Source: Candidatus Nomurabacteria bacterium
GTDB lineage: Bacteria; Patescibacteriota; Minisyncoccia; Phycocordibacterales; UBA9973
Direction of reading: 5' to 3'
NCBI GenBank assembly: GCA_943354905.1
Contig: CALRDL010000005.1
Coordinates: 1-42,513 of the forward strand
DNA length: 42,513 nucleotides
Both the position numbers and the translations under genes were made by a program. Each line of letters opens with the position of its first letter. The first letter of the stretch is position 1. This document shows, in pieces, positions 9,843-17,081 of this stretch. The notes beneath the pieces were generated by a model. It searched no databases. It worked only from the letters and a program-made list of their open reading frames with translations, and had not been told where the DNA came from.

Positions 9843-10043
9843 ATGATAGACGTATCAAAAATTGCAAAAAAATATGCTGGGCAGTGGGTGGCTTTTGCCG
9901 AAGACCAGAAGACCTTGCTCGCCAGTGGCAGGACAGCCAAGGAGGCTTATGAAAAAGCGAAAAGGAAGCACAAAAACCCAATTCTTTCATATATGCCCGA
10001 TAATTTAATCTCTTTTGTCGGTTATTATGAAATACGAGTATAA
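9843..10043 (+). CDS. DUF5678-like small protein
   Basis: A 66-residue protein beginning MIDVSKIAKKYAGQWVAFAE, with the pattern 'Y-x-G-x-W-V-A-x-x-x-D...L-x-S-G-x-T-x-x-E-A-x-x-x-A-K' typical of DUF5678 proteins. Function is unknown. The C-terminus overlaps the start of the next gene by 17 bases, implying co-translation. In many bacteria and archaea DUF5678-like proteins sit directly before a retropepsin-like aspartic protease, exactly as here, so the two likely act together. A TTG-CTT / TACACT promoter-like pair lies near 9791-9819. Confidence 0.7.
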   Translation: MIDVSKIAKKYAGQWVAFAEDQKTLLASGRTAKEAYEKAKRKHKNPILSYMPDNLISFVGYYEIRV

Positions 10044-10446
10044 ATATTTTGGATATACACCAGAACTGCGTGAAGTTATTCGTCCAGTCATACCTGTGAC
10101 TGTCAAATACGAAAATGTTTCGATAGAGTATGAAGCTCTTATCGACTCAGGCGCGGACGGATGTGTTTTTAGTCAAGATATTGCAGATCTGATGGGTATT
10201 AATCTAAAGCGAGCCAAGAAAGTTATTTTCCAAGGAGCAACAGGTACTCAAAAGTTTGCGCTAGAATATCCTTTGGAAATCTCAATCGCTGGTAAGTCTA
10301 TAACTATTAATGTATTATTTTCTTCCAATATGCGGCATGCAAAATATGGAATTCTAGGACAGCAAGGATTTTTTGAAAATTTTGACGTCAAGTTTTCATA
10401 TTTCAAAAAAGAAATCACCATAATACCTACCAAAAAGAAAGTATAA
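10027..10446 (+). CDS. Retropepsin-like aspartic protease
   Basis: A 139-residue protein with one aspartic-protease motif, ALIDSGADGCVFSQDIADLM near residues 41-60, where DSGA matches the catalytic D-[ST]-G of single-domain retropepsins. A second conserved part, YGILGQQGFF near 105-115, matches the 'iLG' strand of the fold. Such single-lobe enzymes work as dimers. I start at the ATG at 10027 rather than an alternative start at 10015. There is no signal peptide or membrane segment, so it should be cytoplasmic. The substrate is unknown; coupling to the DUF5678-like gene is the best clue. Confidence 0.75.
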   Translation: MKYEYKYFGYTPELREVIRPVIPVTVKYENVSIEYEALIDSGADGCVFSQDIADLMGINLKRAKKVIFQGATGTQKFALEYPLEISIAGKSITINVLFSSNMRHAKYGILGQQGFFENFDVKFSYFKKEITIIPTKKKV

Positions 10447-10470
10447 TAATTATTAGTTAATTAAAGTAAT

Positions 10471-11079
10471 ATGAAAAATAATCAGAAAGGTTTTGCGAAT
10501 CTTGTTTTGATTGGGATTGTCACACTACTTGTTATAGGAGGGGGGTATTTTATTTTGTCTGGAAAATCAAAAGAACCGGAGATTAAAGAAATTTCTAGCA
10601 CTGATACTTCTAATAGTACTGACTGGGAAACTTATATAAACGAGGAATATGGGTTTGAGTTCGACTATCCTTCAATTTATACAGTGAAGTCCTATAATGA
10701 ACCTACAGTTAGAGGACATTTATTTGGTGTGGGCATCAGTAGTATAGCGATGGGTGAAGTGGAAGGAGGATACGGTCCTTTATCAAATATAGGTATTTAT
10801 GTATGGGATAATTCTAAAAAATTATCTTTAGTAGATTGGGCATCAGATGAATACAACAATAGTTTTTCAAACTATTCCGGTAGCAATGATTTAAAGAATG
10901 AAACAATCTCTGGTCATAAAGCTATAAATTACTCATGGGAGGGGCTCGGTTACGGAAAAACAGTGCTGATTGAAAATAATAAAATGATCCTTATGTTGGA
11001 TACCGGCGCAAACAGCAAGACCAACCAAGGCTGGCAAGACTTTGAGGGTATTCTTTCCACATTTAAGTTTACCAAATAA
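10471..11079 (+). CDS. Membrane-anchored exported protein, pilin-like N-terminus (cassette copy 1)
   Basis: A 202-residue protein with a short positive N-terminus (MKNNQKGF) and a 20-residue hydrophobic helix (residues 9-29). KGF followed by a hydrophobic stretch resembles a type IV prepilin signal, but the Glu at position +5 of real pilins is absent, so it is probably only an anchor. After a Ser/Thr-rich linker, residues 50-202 form an extracytoplasmic domain starting YGFEFDYPS, the opening seen in PsbP-like bacterial lipoprotein domains, and ending ILSTFKFTK. The first 60 residues and the last 10 are almost identical to the protein at 11618; the middle is not. A MazF-like gene follows after 3 bases. 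Confidence 0.7.
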   Translation: MKNNQKGFANLVLIGIVTLLVIGGGYFILSGKSKEPEIKEISSTDTSNSTDWETYINEEYGFEFDYPSIYTVKSYNEPTVRGHLFGVGISSIAMGEVEGGYGPLSNIGIYVWDNSKKLSLVDWASDEYNNSFSNYSGSNDLKNETISGHKAINYSWEGLGYGKTVLIENNKMILMLDTGANSKTNQGWQDFEGILSTFKFTK

Positions 11080-11082
11080 ATT

Positions 11083-11463
11083 ATGGATCAAGATTACAAT
11101 AATTGGAATATAAACAAAAAACAATTAGCTAATGCTAGTAGAGTTTATTTTCATAAGGGAGAAATTTGGTTTGCATCCATAGGAAAAAATATAGGAGACG
11201 AAGAAGATGGGAAGCATGATAGTTTTGAAAGGCCTATTTTGATAGTTAGAAAATTTAACAATAATATATTTCTAGGAGTTCCTTTGACTTCAAATGAAGA
11301 AAAAGATGGCAAATATTATCATAAATTAATTTCCTTTACTGGCTCAACTGCAATTTTGTCACAGATTAGGCTTTTTGATGCCAAGAGATTATTAAGACTT
11401 ATGGGTAAGATAGATAATGAAGAATTAAAAGAGGTCAAGATAAAGTTAGGAAAGATCGTATAA
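11083..11463 (+). CDS. PemK/MazF-like protein (cassette copy 1)
   Basis: A 126-residue protein. After a 25-residue N-terminal extension it reads KGEIWFASIGKNIGDEEDGK, then FERPILIVRKF and GVPLTS, which match the PemK/MazF toxin fold (the 'G-E-I-W' strand, the R-P-x-L-I-V strand and the 'P-L-T' strand). The closest family style is the longer 'GxNIGxExxGK' subgroup, not the short mazF at 2002. No antitoxin gene of known type is next to it: the partner is the membrane-anchored protein 3 bases upstream. It may be a nuclease toxin with an unusual partner or a domesticated member. No membrane segment. Confidence 0.75.
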   Translation: MDQDYNNWNINKKQLANASRVYFHKGEIWFASIGKNIGDEEDGKHDSFERPILIVRKFNNNIFLGVPLTSNEEKDGKYYHKLISFTGSTAILSQIRLFDAKRLLRLMGKIDNEELKEVKIKLGKIV

Positions 11464-11468
11464 AATAC

Positions 11469-11490
11469 GAAACCCCCTTTCGGGGGTTTC
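11469..11490 (+). terminator. Rho-independent terminator after cassette 1
   Basis: GAAACCCCC (11469-11477), loop TTTC, GGGGGTTTC (11482-11490): a perfect 9-bp stem five bases after the stop codon of the MazF-like gene. A second hairpin, GTCTCC-gacaag-GGAGAC, follows at 11496-11513. Confidence 0.75.
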
Positions 11491-11617
11491 TCGGGGTCTC
11501 CGACAAGGGAGACATTTACAGATAAAGTATAGCAAAAATACATCAAATATGTCAATCAAATTATTAACAGTCGAAAATAACATTAATATATAAGCTTATT
11601 AACTAACAAAAAGTAAT

Positions 11618-12247
11618 ATGAAAAATAATCAGAAAGGTTTTGCGAATCTTGTTTTGATCGGAGTCATTGTTGTGCTTATTGCTGTAGGGGGGTATTTTAT
11701 TTTATCTGGAAAATCAAAAGAACAGGAGATTAAAGAAATTTCTAGCACTGATACCTCCAATAGTACTTATTGGAAAACTTATACAAACGAGGAATATGGG
11801 TTTGAGTTTCAGTATCCTGAAAAACTTAAACTTATGGAGTCTAATTCAAAAGTCAGTTTAAACCATACTCTGCCATACAGAGGGAGTGCATGTGATATGA
11901 CCGGAGGATTTGAGCCCGATCTAGATATAACGGATTTTAAAGTTACATTTGAGATTCTTCATGGAGTTGTTTCTTCGCCATATACCGATGGGGAATATAA
12001 AAAAGGTAATCTTAAAGGAGTTTGGGCTCTCGAGGGAGCTGAGGGCTGTGGAGATACTAAATATTACTTCCCCGTAGAAGGTGATAAGACTTTACTGGTT
12101 ACTCGAGAAAATATCCAAATTTTATCAGGGATAAGAAATAATGCAGATGAAATAAAGGTAATATTAGAAATTTCTGAAGCTATAAACAAAGAACAGAATC
12201 AAGTAATCTTCGACCAAATTCTTTCCACTTTTAAATTTACAAAATAA
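11618..12247 (+). CDS. Membrane-anchored exported protein, pilin-like N-terminus (cassette copy 2)
   Basis: A 209-residue paralogue of the protein at 10471. The N-terminal anchor and linker are nearly identical at DNA level (MKNNQKGFANLVLIG start), and the opening YGFEFQYPEKLKL of the outer domain and the ILSTFKFTK end are conserved. The central part (about residues 70-195) shares little with copy 1 and has two Cys pairs' worth of Cys (in SACDM and EGCGD), one possible disulfide, that copy 1 lacks. So the surface part diverged while the anchor and the end stayed constant. It is probably exposed outside the membrane. Function unknown. Confidence 0.7.
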   Translation: MKNNQKGFANLVLIGVIVVLIAVGGYFILSGKSKEQEIKEISSTDTSNSTYWKTYTNEEYGFEFQYPEKLKLMESNSKVSLNHTLPYRGSACDMTGGFEPDLDITDFKVTFEILHGVVSSPYTDGEYKKGNLKGVWALEGAEGCGDTKYYFPVEGDKTLLVTRENIQILSGIRNNADEIKVILEISEAINKEQNQVIFDQILSTFKFTK

Positions 12248-12250
12248 ATT

Positions 12251-12694
12251 ATGGAAAAAGATTTTGATAAATGGAATACAGAAAAGAAGATTGTAGATGC
12301 AAAAGCTGTCAATACAGAGCTTTTCTTTTATGCTAGAGAAATATGGTGGTGTAGTGCAGGGTTAAATATTGGAGTAGAAGCCAATGGAAAACATGACAAC
12401 TTTGAAAGACCAATGCTAATAGTAAAAAAATTCAATGCAGATATGGTATGGGCTCTTCCACTTACTACCCAAGGACAAAATAATAAGTATTACTACAAAT
12501 TGGTTCATGAAGATATTAAATCTTGGGTTGTTTTATCTCAAATAAAAACAATAAGCACAAAAAGATTTTTGCGAAAGGTTGGATCTATCTCGGAGTCAGA
12601 TTTTAGAGAAGTAATTTTAAGACTACAAAACTTCCTAAAAATCGAAAACCCCCTTACGGGGGCTTTCTCGGAGGCCGAAGCCACTAATACTTAG
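12251..12694 (+). CDS. PemK/MazF-like protein (cassette copy 2), read through a hairpin
   Basis: A 147-residue paralogue of the protein at 11083: AREIWWCSAGLNIGVEANGK, FERPMLIVKKF and LPLTTQ line up with the copy 1 strands. It has no conventional antitoxin next to it. The C-terminus is odd: from about residue 130 the reading frame continues through the GC-rich hairpin that lies after the stop codon in copy 1, giving the tail NPLTGAFSEAEATNT. The ancestral stop was probably lost and the terminator became coding. The protein may therefore carry a non-functional extension of about 17 residues. Confidence 0.72.
   Translation: MEKDFDKWNTEKKIVDAKAVNTELFFYAREIWWCSAGLNIGVEANGKHDNFERPMLIVKKFNADMVWALPLTTQGQNNKYYYKLVHEDIKSWVVLSQIKTISTKRFLRKVGSISESDFREVILRLQNFLKIENPLTGAFSEAEATNT
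12644..12667 (+). terminator. Terminator hairpin inside the end of a coding sequence
   Basis: GAAAACCCCC (12644-12653), loop TTAC, GGGGGCTTTC (12658-12667), with a single A/C mismatch. It corresponds to the hairpin at 11469-11490 but lies upstream of the stop codon at 12692-12694. Termination here would yield mRNA lacking a stop codon. Confidence 0.6.
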
Positions 12695-12742
12695 TATAAT
12701 AGCAAGTGTAAAAGAAATGTCAAGAAAAAAATATTTAAAATT

Positions 12743-14452
12743 ATGAATTCACCCGTTGCAAAAATTAAAGAAAGACTGACGATCGAGGATGTAGTCTCTT
12801 CTTACATAAAGCTCGATCGGGTAGGTCCGAATTTGAAGGCGCGATGTCCTTTTCACAATGAAAAGACTCCCTCCTTTTTTATCTCGCCTGATCGAGGAAG
12901 TTACTATTGCTTTGGTTGTGGAGCGTCTGGAGATATTTTTACTTTCGTGGAAGAATTTGAAGGGTTAGATTTCAAAGGTGCTTTGAAACTTTTGGCTGAA
13001 AAAGCTGGTGTGCCACTCGAGTCTTATACTCCAGAAATGAAAGAGGCTGAGAGTGAAAAAGACAGACTGTACCAAGTCATGGAAGAGGCAACTGTATTTT
13101 TCGAAAATAATTTGAAAGACAATACAGAAACTAGTAAAAAAGTAATGGAATATTTGCAGTCTCGTGGGTTGGTAGAGAAAAGTATAAAAGATTTTCGTCT
13201 TGGTTATGCTATCTTGGATTGGCGAAAGTTATATGATTATTTGAAATCTAAAAGTTTCTATGATAGAGAGATAGAACGAGCCGGACTGGCTAAAAAACCA
13301 GAGGATATGAGTAAAGCCATGTATGATAGATTTCGTGGACGAGTCATGTTTCCGATTTCTGATTCGAGTGGACGTATTATCGCATTTTCAGGACGTATAT
13401 TTGTAGATGACGAAAAAAGTGCGAAATATTTAAACAGTCCTGAGACTCCTATATTTAGTAAAAATGCAGTTTTGTATGGTCTTGATAAAGCTAAAGAAGC
13501 GATTCGCACAAATAATTTTTCTATTTTAGTGGAAGGTCAGATGGATTTGGTTTTATCACATCAGGCAGGTTATAGAAATACAATAGCTACATCTGGCACG
13601 GCTCTATCAGATTCTACTATCTCCAAAGAAAATGTTGTAAGTAATTTAGGGCTGATACGGCGTCTATCAGACAACATAGTTTTAGCTTTTGATGGTGACA
13701 AAGCTGGTTTTAATGCTTCAAATAGAGCTGCGCGGATTGCGTTGTCGCTCGGTATGGATGTGAAGGTGACCACCATGCCAACAGGGATAGATCCAGCGGA
13801 TCTTATTTCCAAAGAGGGAGTAGATGCGTGGAGAAAAGCTATAAAAGATTCAAAACATATTATAGAATTTCTTCTCAATAAAACATTGGAAGAATCCGGA
13901 TCTGATCTACGCAAGGCTGGAAGATTGATCAAAGAAAATATCTTACCTTATGTAAATGCTCTCGATAGTTCGATTGAAAAAATGCATTTTATAAAAAAGA
14001 TAAGCATTTTGTCAGGTATACCAGAGGTAGCGCTCCAAGATGATTTGAAAAAGATAGAGCAAGAATTAAAGTATGAAAAGAAAGAAATAATCGAGGTGGA
14101 AGGGTCTCTTGCCAAGATGTATCGAAAAGACTATATTGAGAGAAGATTGGCAGGGATAGCTTTTTGGAAACAAGATAGTGGACTTGAGGGTATTTTGGGG
14201 GAAATTTTAGATAAATATAAAGATGTAAAAAATGATTTAATTTTTGAAGCAGAAATATTTTATCAAAATAGTCAGAATTTACAAAAGGAAATAGACAATT
14301 TGCTCACCAACCTAGAAACAGAAAAAATAAACGAAGAACTCTTGCAAAAAATGCGGGAACTATGCACCAATAAAGATAAAATAGATGAAATTAGATTATT
14401 AAAAGAAATACAAGAGTTAAACAAAAAAAAGCATGATAAAAAAGAAAAATAA
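12743..14452 (+). CDS. dnaG: DNA primase
   Basis: Makes RNA primers at the replication fork. The 569-residue protein has the N-terminal CHC2-type zinc ribbon ([11 protein letters not shown]... with [15 protein letters not shown], residues about 34-70), the RNA-polymerase basic domain in the middle and a TOPRIM domain with [10 protein letters not shown] (about 262-271) and [14 protein letters not shown] (about 312-325). The C-terminal helicase-binding part (about 440-569) is charged and poorly conserved, as usual. The last 20 bases overlap rpoD, so the two are translationally coupled, echoing the dnaG-rpoD macromolecular synthesis operon of many bacteria. Confidence 0.97.
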   Translation: MNSPVAKIKERLTIEDVVSSYIKLDRVGPNLKARCPFHNEKTPSFFISPDRGSYYCFGCGASGDIFTFVEEFEGLDFKGALKLLAEKAGVPLESYTPEMKEAESEKDRLYQVMEEATVFFENNLKDNTETSKKVMEYLQSRGLVEKSIKDFRLGYAILDWRKLYDYLKSKSFYDREIERAGLAKKPEDMSKAMYDRFRGRVMFPISDSSGRIIAFSGRIFVDDEKSAKYLNSPETPIFSKNAVLYGLDKAKEAIRTNNFSILVEGQMDLVLSHQAGYRNTIATSGTALSDSTISKENVVSNLGLIRRLSDNIVLAFDGDKAGFNASNRAARIALSLGMDVKVTTMPTGIDPADLISKEGVDAWRKAIKDSKHIIEFLLNKTLEESGSDLRKAGRLIKENILPYVNALDSSIEKMHFIKKISILSGIPEVALQDDLKKIEQELKYEKKEIIEVEGSLAKMYRKDYIERRLAGIAFWKQDSGLEGILGEILDKYKDVKNDLIFEAEIFYQNSQNLQKEIDNLLTNLETEKINEELLQKMRELCTNKDKIDEIRLLKEIQELNKKKHDKKEK

Positions 14453-15659
14453 AAAATTGAATAAAAAAACAAAAAAACAAGTAGTAAAGAAAGTAAAAGT
14501 AGTAAAGAAATTTAAACCAAAGGTTAAGAATGTGGTGAAAAAAATAACTGAAAAGAAGATTTTTAAAGTAAAAAAGATTTCTGCGTCAGAAAAAAAAGCG
14601 GAGACTTTAAACCGTATTTCAAAGGAACTCATTGAAAAAGGACGCAAGAGAGGTTTCATCACTTATGATGAGATTTTAAAAATTTTCCCAGATATTGAAA
14701 ATAATATTTTATTCTTGGATGAGCTTTATGATAAATTCTCTATCGCTGGAATAGATGTTCTCGAGGGTGGAAATTTACTCAATCTAGACAATGATCTAAC
14801 TGACAAAGATTTAAACAAATCCAGTATTAATGATTCGATTCAAATGTATTTGAAAGAAATAGGTCAATACCCACTCATTCATGCTGGAGAGGAAAAAGAT
14901 CTAGCCAGAAGAATAGAACAGGGAGACCTCGAAGCCAAAAATTTGCTTGCTCGAGCAAACTTGCGTCTAGTGGTTTCAATTGCCAAGAAATATGTCGGAC
15001 GATCGGCAAACCTTACTCTGCTTGATTTGATTCAAGAAGGAAACTTGGGTCTTTTTAAAGCGGTGGAGAAATTTGACTGGACTAAGGGCTATAAATTCTC
15101 AACTTATGCGACTTGGTGGATCCGTCAGTCTATCACTCGAGCTCTTGCCGATCAATCTCGAACTATCCGTATTCCAGTCCACATGGTGGAAACAATTTCT
15201 AAATATAAACAAACCCACCGTCGACTTTCTCAAGATCTCGGTCGTGAGCCACTCGCTGAAGAGATAGCTACCGAGATGGGTTTGCCTGTAGAAAAAATTC
15301 ACGTCATAGAAAATATTTCTCAAGAGACAGTTTCTCTTGAACAACCTGTCGGAGATGATGACGATAAATCAACATTAGAGAACTTTATCCCAGATGACAA
15401 AATATTGCGCCCAGATCAAGAATCTTCTCGTCGCATCTTGTCAGACCAGATTCGTGAAGTTTTAGACGAATTAAATCCAAAAGAAAGAAAGATTCTAGAG
15501 ATGCGTTATGGACTTATTGATGGTATTCAACATACTTTGGAGCGAGTAGGGGAAGAATTCGGAGTGACCCGAGAACGTATTCGTCAAATCGAAGCCAAGG
15601 TACACGAAAAACTTCGCAGTCACGAAAAGATTGCTAGATTGAAAAACTATTTCGACTAA
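14433..15659 (+). CDS. rpoD: Primary sigma factor (sigma-70/RpoD)
   Basis: Housekeeping sigma factor of 408 residues. After a Lys/Val-rich tail (residues 1-45) comes a region 1.1-like segment ([16 protein letters not shown]... SIAGIDVLE, about 69-110), then region 1.2 ([19 protein letters not shown]), region 2 with [20 protein letters not shown] and the -10-binding [14 protein letters not shown], region 3, and region 4 with the -35-binding helix [20 protein letters not shown]. All parts needed for a group 1 sigma factor are present. The Lys-rich tail is unusual and resembles that of the GH130 protein at 34625. Starts inside the end of dnaG. Confidence 0.97.
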   Translation: MIKKKNKKLNKKTKKQVVKKVKVVKKFKPKVKNVVKKITEKKIFKVKKISASEKKAETLNRISKELIEKGRKRGFITYDEILKIFPDIENNILFLDELYDKFSIAGIDVLEGGNLLNLDNDLTDKDLNKSSINDSIQMYLKEIGQYPLIHAGEEKDLARRIEQGDLEAKNLLARANLRLVVSIAKKYVGRSANLTLLDLIQEGNLGLFKAVEKFDWTKGYKFSTYATWWIRQSITRALADQSRTIRIPVHMVETISKYKQTHRRLSQDLGREPLAEEIATEMGLPVEKIHVIENISQETVSLEQPVGDDDDKSTLENFIPDDKILRPDQESSRRILSDQIREVLDELNPKERKILEMRYGLIDGIQHTLERVGEEFGVTRERIRQIEAKVHEKLRSHEKIARLKNYFD

Positions 15660-15688
15660 CAGGGGTATTGTGTCATAATATAAAATAT

Positions 15689-16216
15689 ATGAATCATCAC
15701 CATTTAAGAATAGAAGACCCTCGAAACTCTAGAAAACAAGAAGCCAATCCCTCAATGATAATTGAGTTTATTAAAAAAAATAATTTTTCATCTCAAGAAC
15801 TTCAGATAGCTTACAATGTGTTTTTAGGTATAAATGAACCAGAAAATGAAATCGATCAGGGTGTGTTGGAATTAGTAAAAGTTATAACAAAAAATACTAA
15901 AAATGGTTTAGCCTTAACTCAAGTGGTAGGCTTGATAGAAGAAATGGTGTACTATGAGAAAGCACCTGAAAGATATGCGTCAATGGTAAATTCGATGCCA
16001 CTAATCGAAAATGAAAAACGAGCTTTATTGTCTATTGTAGCAAAAAAAAGAGAAGGTTCGTTAAAAATAATAGATGCTAAATCAGACAGGGAATTTGAAA
16101 GTATAAAAATACCCCCTAAAGATTTAGAATTTAATGAAAATGAAATTGCTTTATATTTGATAAATAAGTTTAAAATATATCTTCAAAAGAAGATTAAAAT
16201 TTCATTCGAAGAATAA
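15689..16216 (+). CDS. Hypothetical protein
   Basis: A 175-residue soluble protein from the ATG at 15689 (an in-frame TTG at 15668 would add seven residues and lies in the promoter-like TCATAATATAAAAT region). I do not recognise it. It appears mainly helical and is acidic in the middle and Lys-rich near the end (KFKIYLQKKIKI). There is no signal peptide, membrane segment or obvious catalytic motif. It follows rpoD by 29 bases and ends just before a strong bidirectional terminator. Confidence 0.65.
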   Translation: MNHHHLRIEDPRNSRKQEANPSMIIEFIKKNNFSSQELQIAYNVFLGINEPENEIDQGVLELVKVITKNTKNGLALTQVVGLIEEMVYYEKAPERYASMVNSMPLIENEKRALLSIVAKKREGSLKIIDAKSDREFESIKIPPKDLEFNENEIALYLINKFKIYLQKKIKISFEE

Positions 16217-16236
16217 CTTTTTATAAGATCTAACAA

Positions 16237-16263
16237 AAACGACTAGGTCTTGCCTAGTCGTTT
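16237..16263. terminator. Bidirectional rho-independent terminator
   Basis: AAACGACTAGG (16237-16247), loop TCTTG, CCTAGTCGTTT (16253-16263): a perfect 11-bp stem with A and T ends on either side. It sits between two converging genes (ends at 16216 and 16283) and can serve both strands. Confidence 0.85.
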
Positions 16264-16282
16264 ATCAATCAACAATAGATTT

Positions 16283-17002
16283 TTATGAAGTGATTTCGAA
16301 AACCTTATCTGTGTATTTCCAAAATGCATCATTGCCACCTTGTTCCCATGCACATTCAGTTGCTTCCGCTTTTTGGAATGCATTAGGGTGAAGTTGTGGA
16401 ATCGGATAATGTCGATATACCCACGCGACATCTCCATTCATGTCCTTCACTACTCTATGCATAGTTTTATGGAATGTTTTACAGAACGGGCAATCTAGGT
16501 CTGAATATTCTACTATTATTATCTTTGCATTAATATTACCAATTATGTGGTCATCTGGATTAACTGGTTTCAATTTGGTTTCCACCGATCCTACTTCTTC
16601 GTTCTTTATTCGTTCCAAATTTTTCATTATTGTCTCATATGGCTGAGCGCCAGGTATGGTGTTAGACGATATACCATTATCAGAGATGAAAGATACCACC
16701 TTACCTTCTTTTACCATAAAAGAAGAGGGAGTTCCAGTCACACCGGCTTTAATTCCGTCGTCAATATCGGCTTGCACTTTATCTTTAAATTTTCCACTTG
16801 CAATACAAGCGTCAAATGATTTTATTTTTAGGCCAATTTGTTTTGAAATAGGTACAGTACCTGCTGGCGCGCCTACTCGAGAACTACCTCGCAGGAGTAT
16901 TGCTCCCGCTATAAGCACTCCGACTATCAGGATAGCTCCAGCTATCTGCTTTGCCCCATTATTATCTACCTTATGATGATGTTCTATTTTCTGTTCTTCC
17001 AT
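16283..17002 (-). CDS. DsbA-like thiol oxidoreductase with swapped halves (circular permutation)
   Basis: A 239-residue membrane-anchored protein of the DsbA/thioredoxin-4 type that would catalyse disulfide exchange outside the membrane. Residues 17-38 are a membrane anchor. In normal relatives the anchor is followed by the strand leading to CPFC, then the helical domain, and the cis-Pro part comes last. Here the order is reversed: residues 52-135 are the normal C-terminal half (KQIGLKIKSFDACIASGK, GVTGTPSSFMV with cis-Pro92, PGAQPYETI), and residues 136-239 are the normal N-terminal half (HIIGNINAKIIIVEYSDLDC, catalytic C171-P-F-C174, WVYRHYPIPQLH, ending YTDKVFEITS). Each element appears once, so it looks like a clean permutation. 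Faces a shared terminator. Confidence 0.85.
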   Translation of the reverse strand: MEEQKIEHHHKVDNNGAKQIAGAILIVGVLIAGAILLRGSSRVGAPAGTVPISKQIGLKIKSFDACIASGKFKDKVQADIDDGIKAGVTGTPSSFMVKEGKVVSFISDNGISSNTIPGAQPYETIMKNLERIKNEEVGSVETKLKPVNPDDHIIGNINAKIIIVEYSDLDCPFCKTFHKTMHRVVKDMNGDVAWVYRHYPIPQLHPNAFQKAEATECAWEQGGNDAFWKYTDKVFEITS

Positions 17003-17081
17003 ATTATTAAATAATTAAATACTAATAGTTGTAGTATATCATACTTAAAAGACATGCTCTAATGAGCTGGAACGGATTACG

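Larger units (their letters stand above)
10471..12725 (+). repeat. Tandem duplication of a two-gene cassette
   Basis: Copy 1 is 10471 to about 11555; copy 2 is 11618 to about 12725. Shared parts are the first ~200 bases of the anchored-protein gene, its last ~30 bases with the 3-base spacer to the MazF-like gene, the hairpin after it, and a downstream stretch ending in ATGTCAA (about 11547 and 12716). The middle of the first gene and much of the second have diverged strongly. Confidence 0.75.

Noticed and set aside
10471-11079. True type IV pilin
   Set aside because: The KGF motif is present but the conserved Glu at +5 is missing and no pilus assembly genes are nearby; called an anchor only.
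14417-14662. Phe-rich minus-strand frame opposite the start of rpoD
   Set aside because: It is the antisense of the Lys-rich tail of RpoD, which necessarily reads as Phe/Leu-rich.
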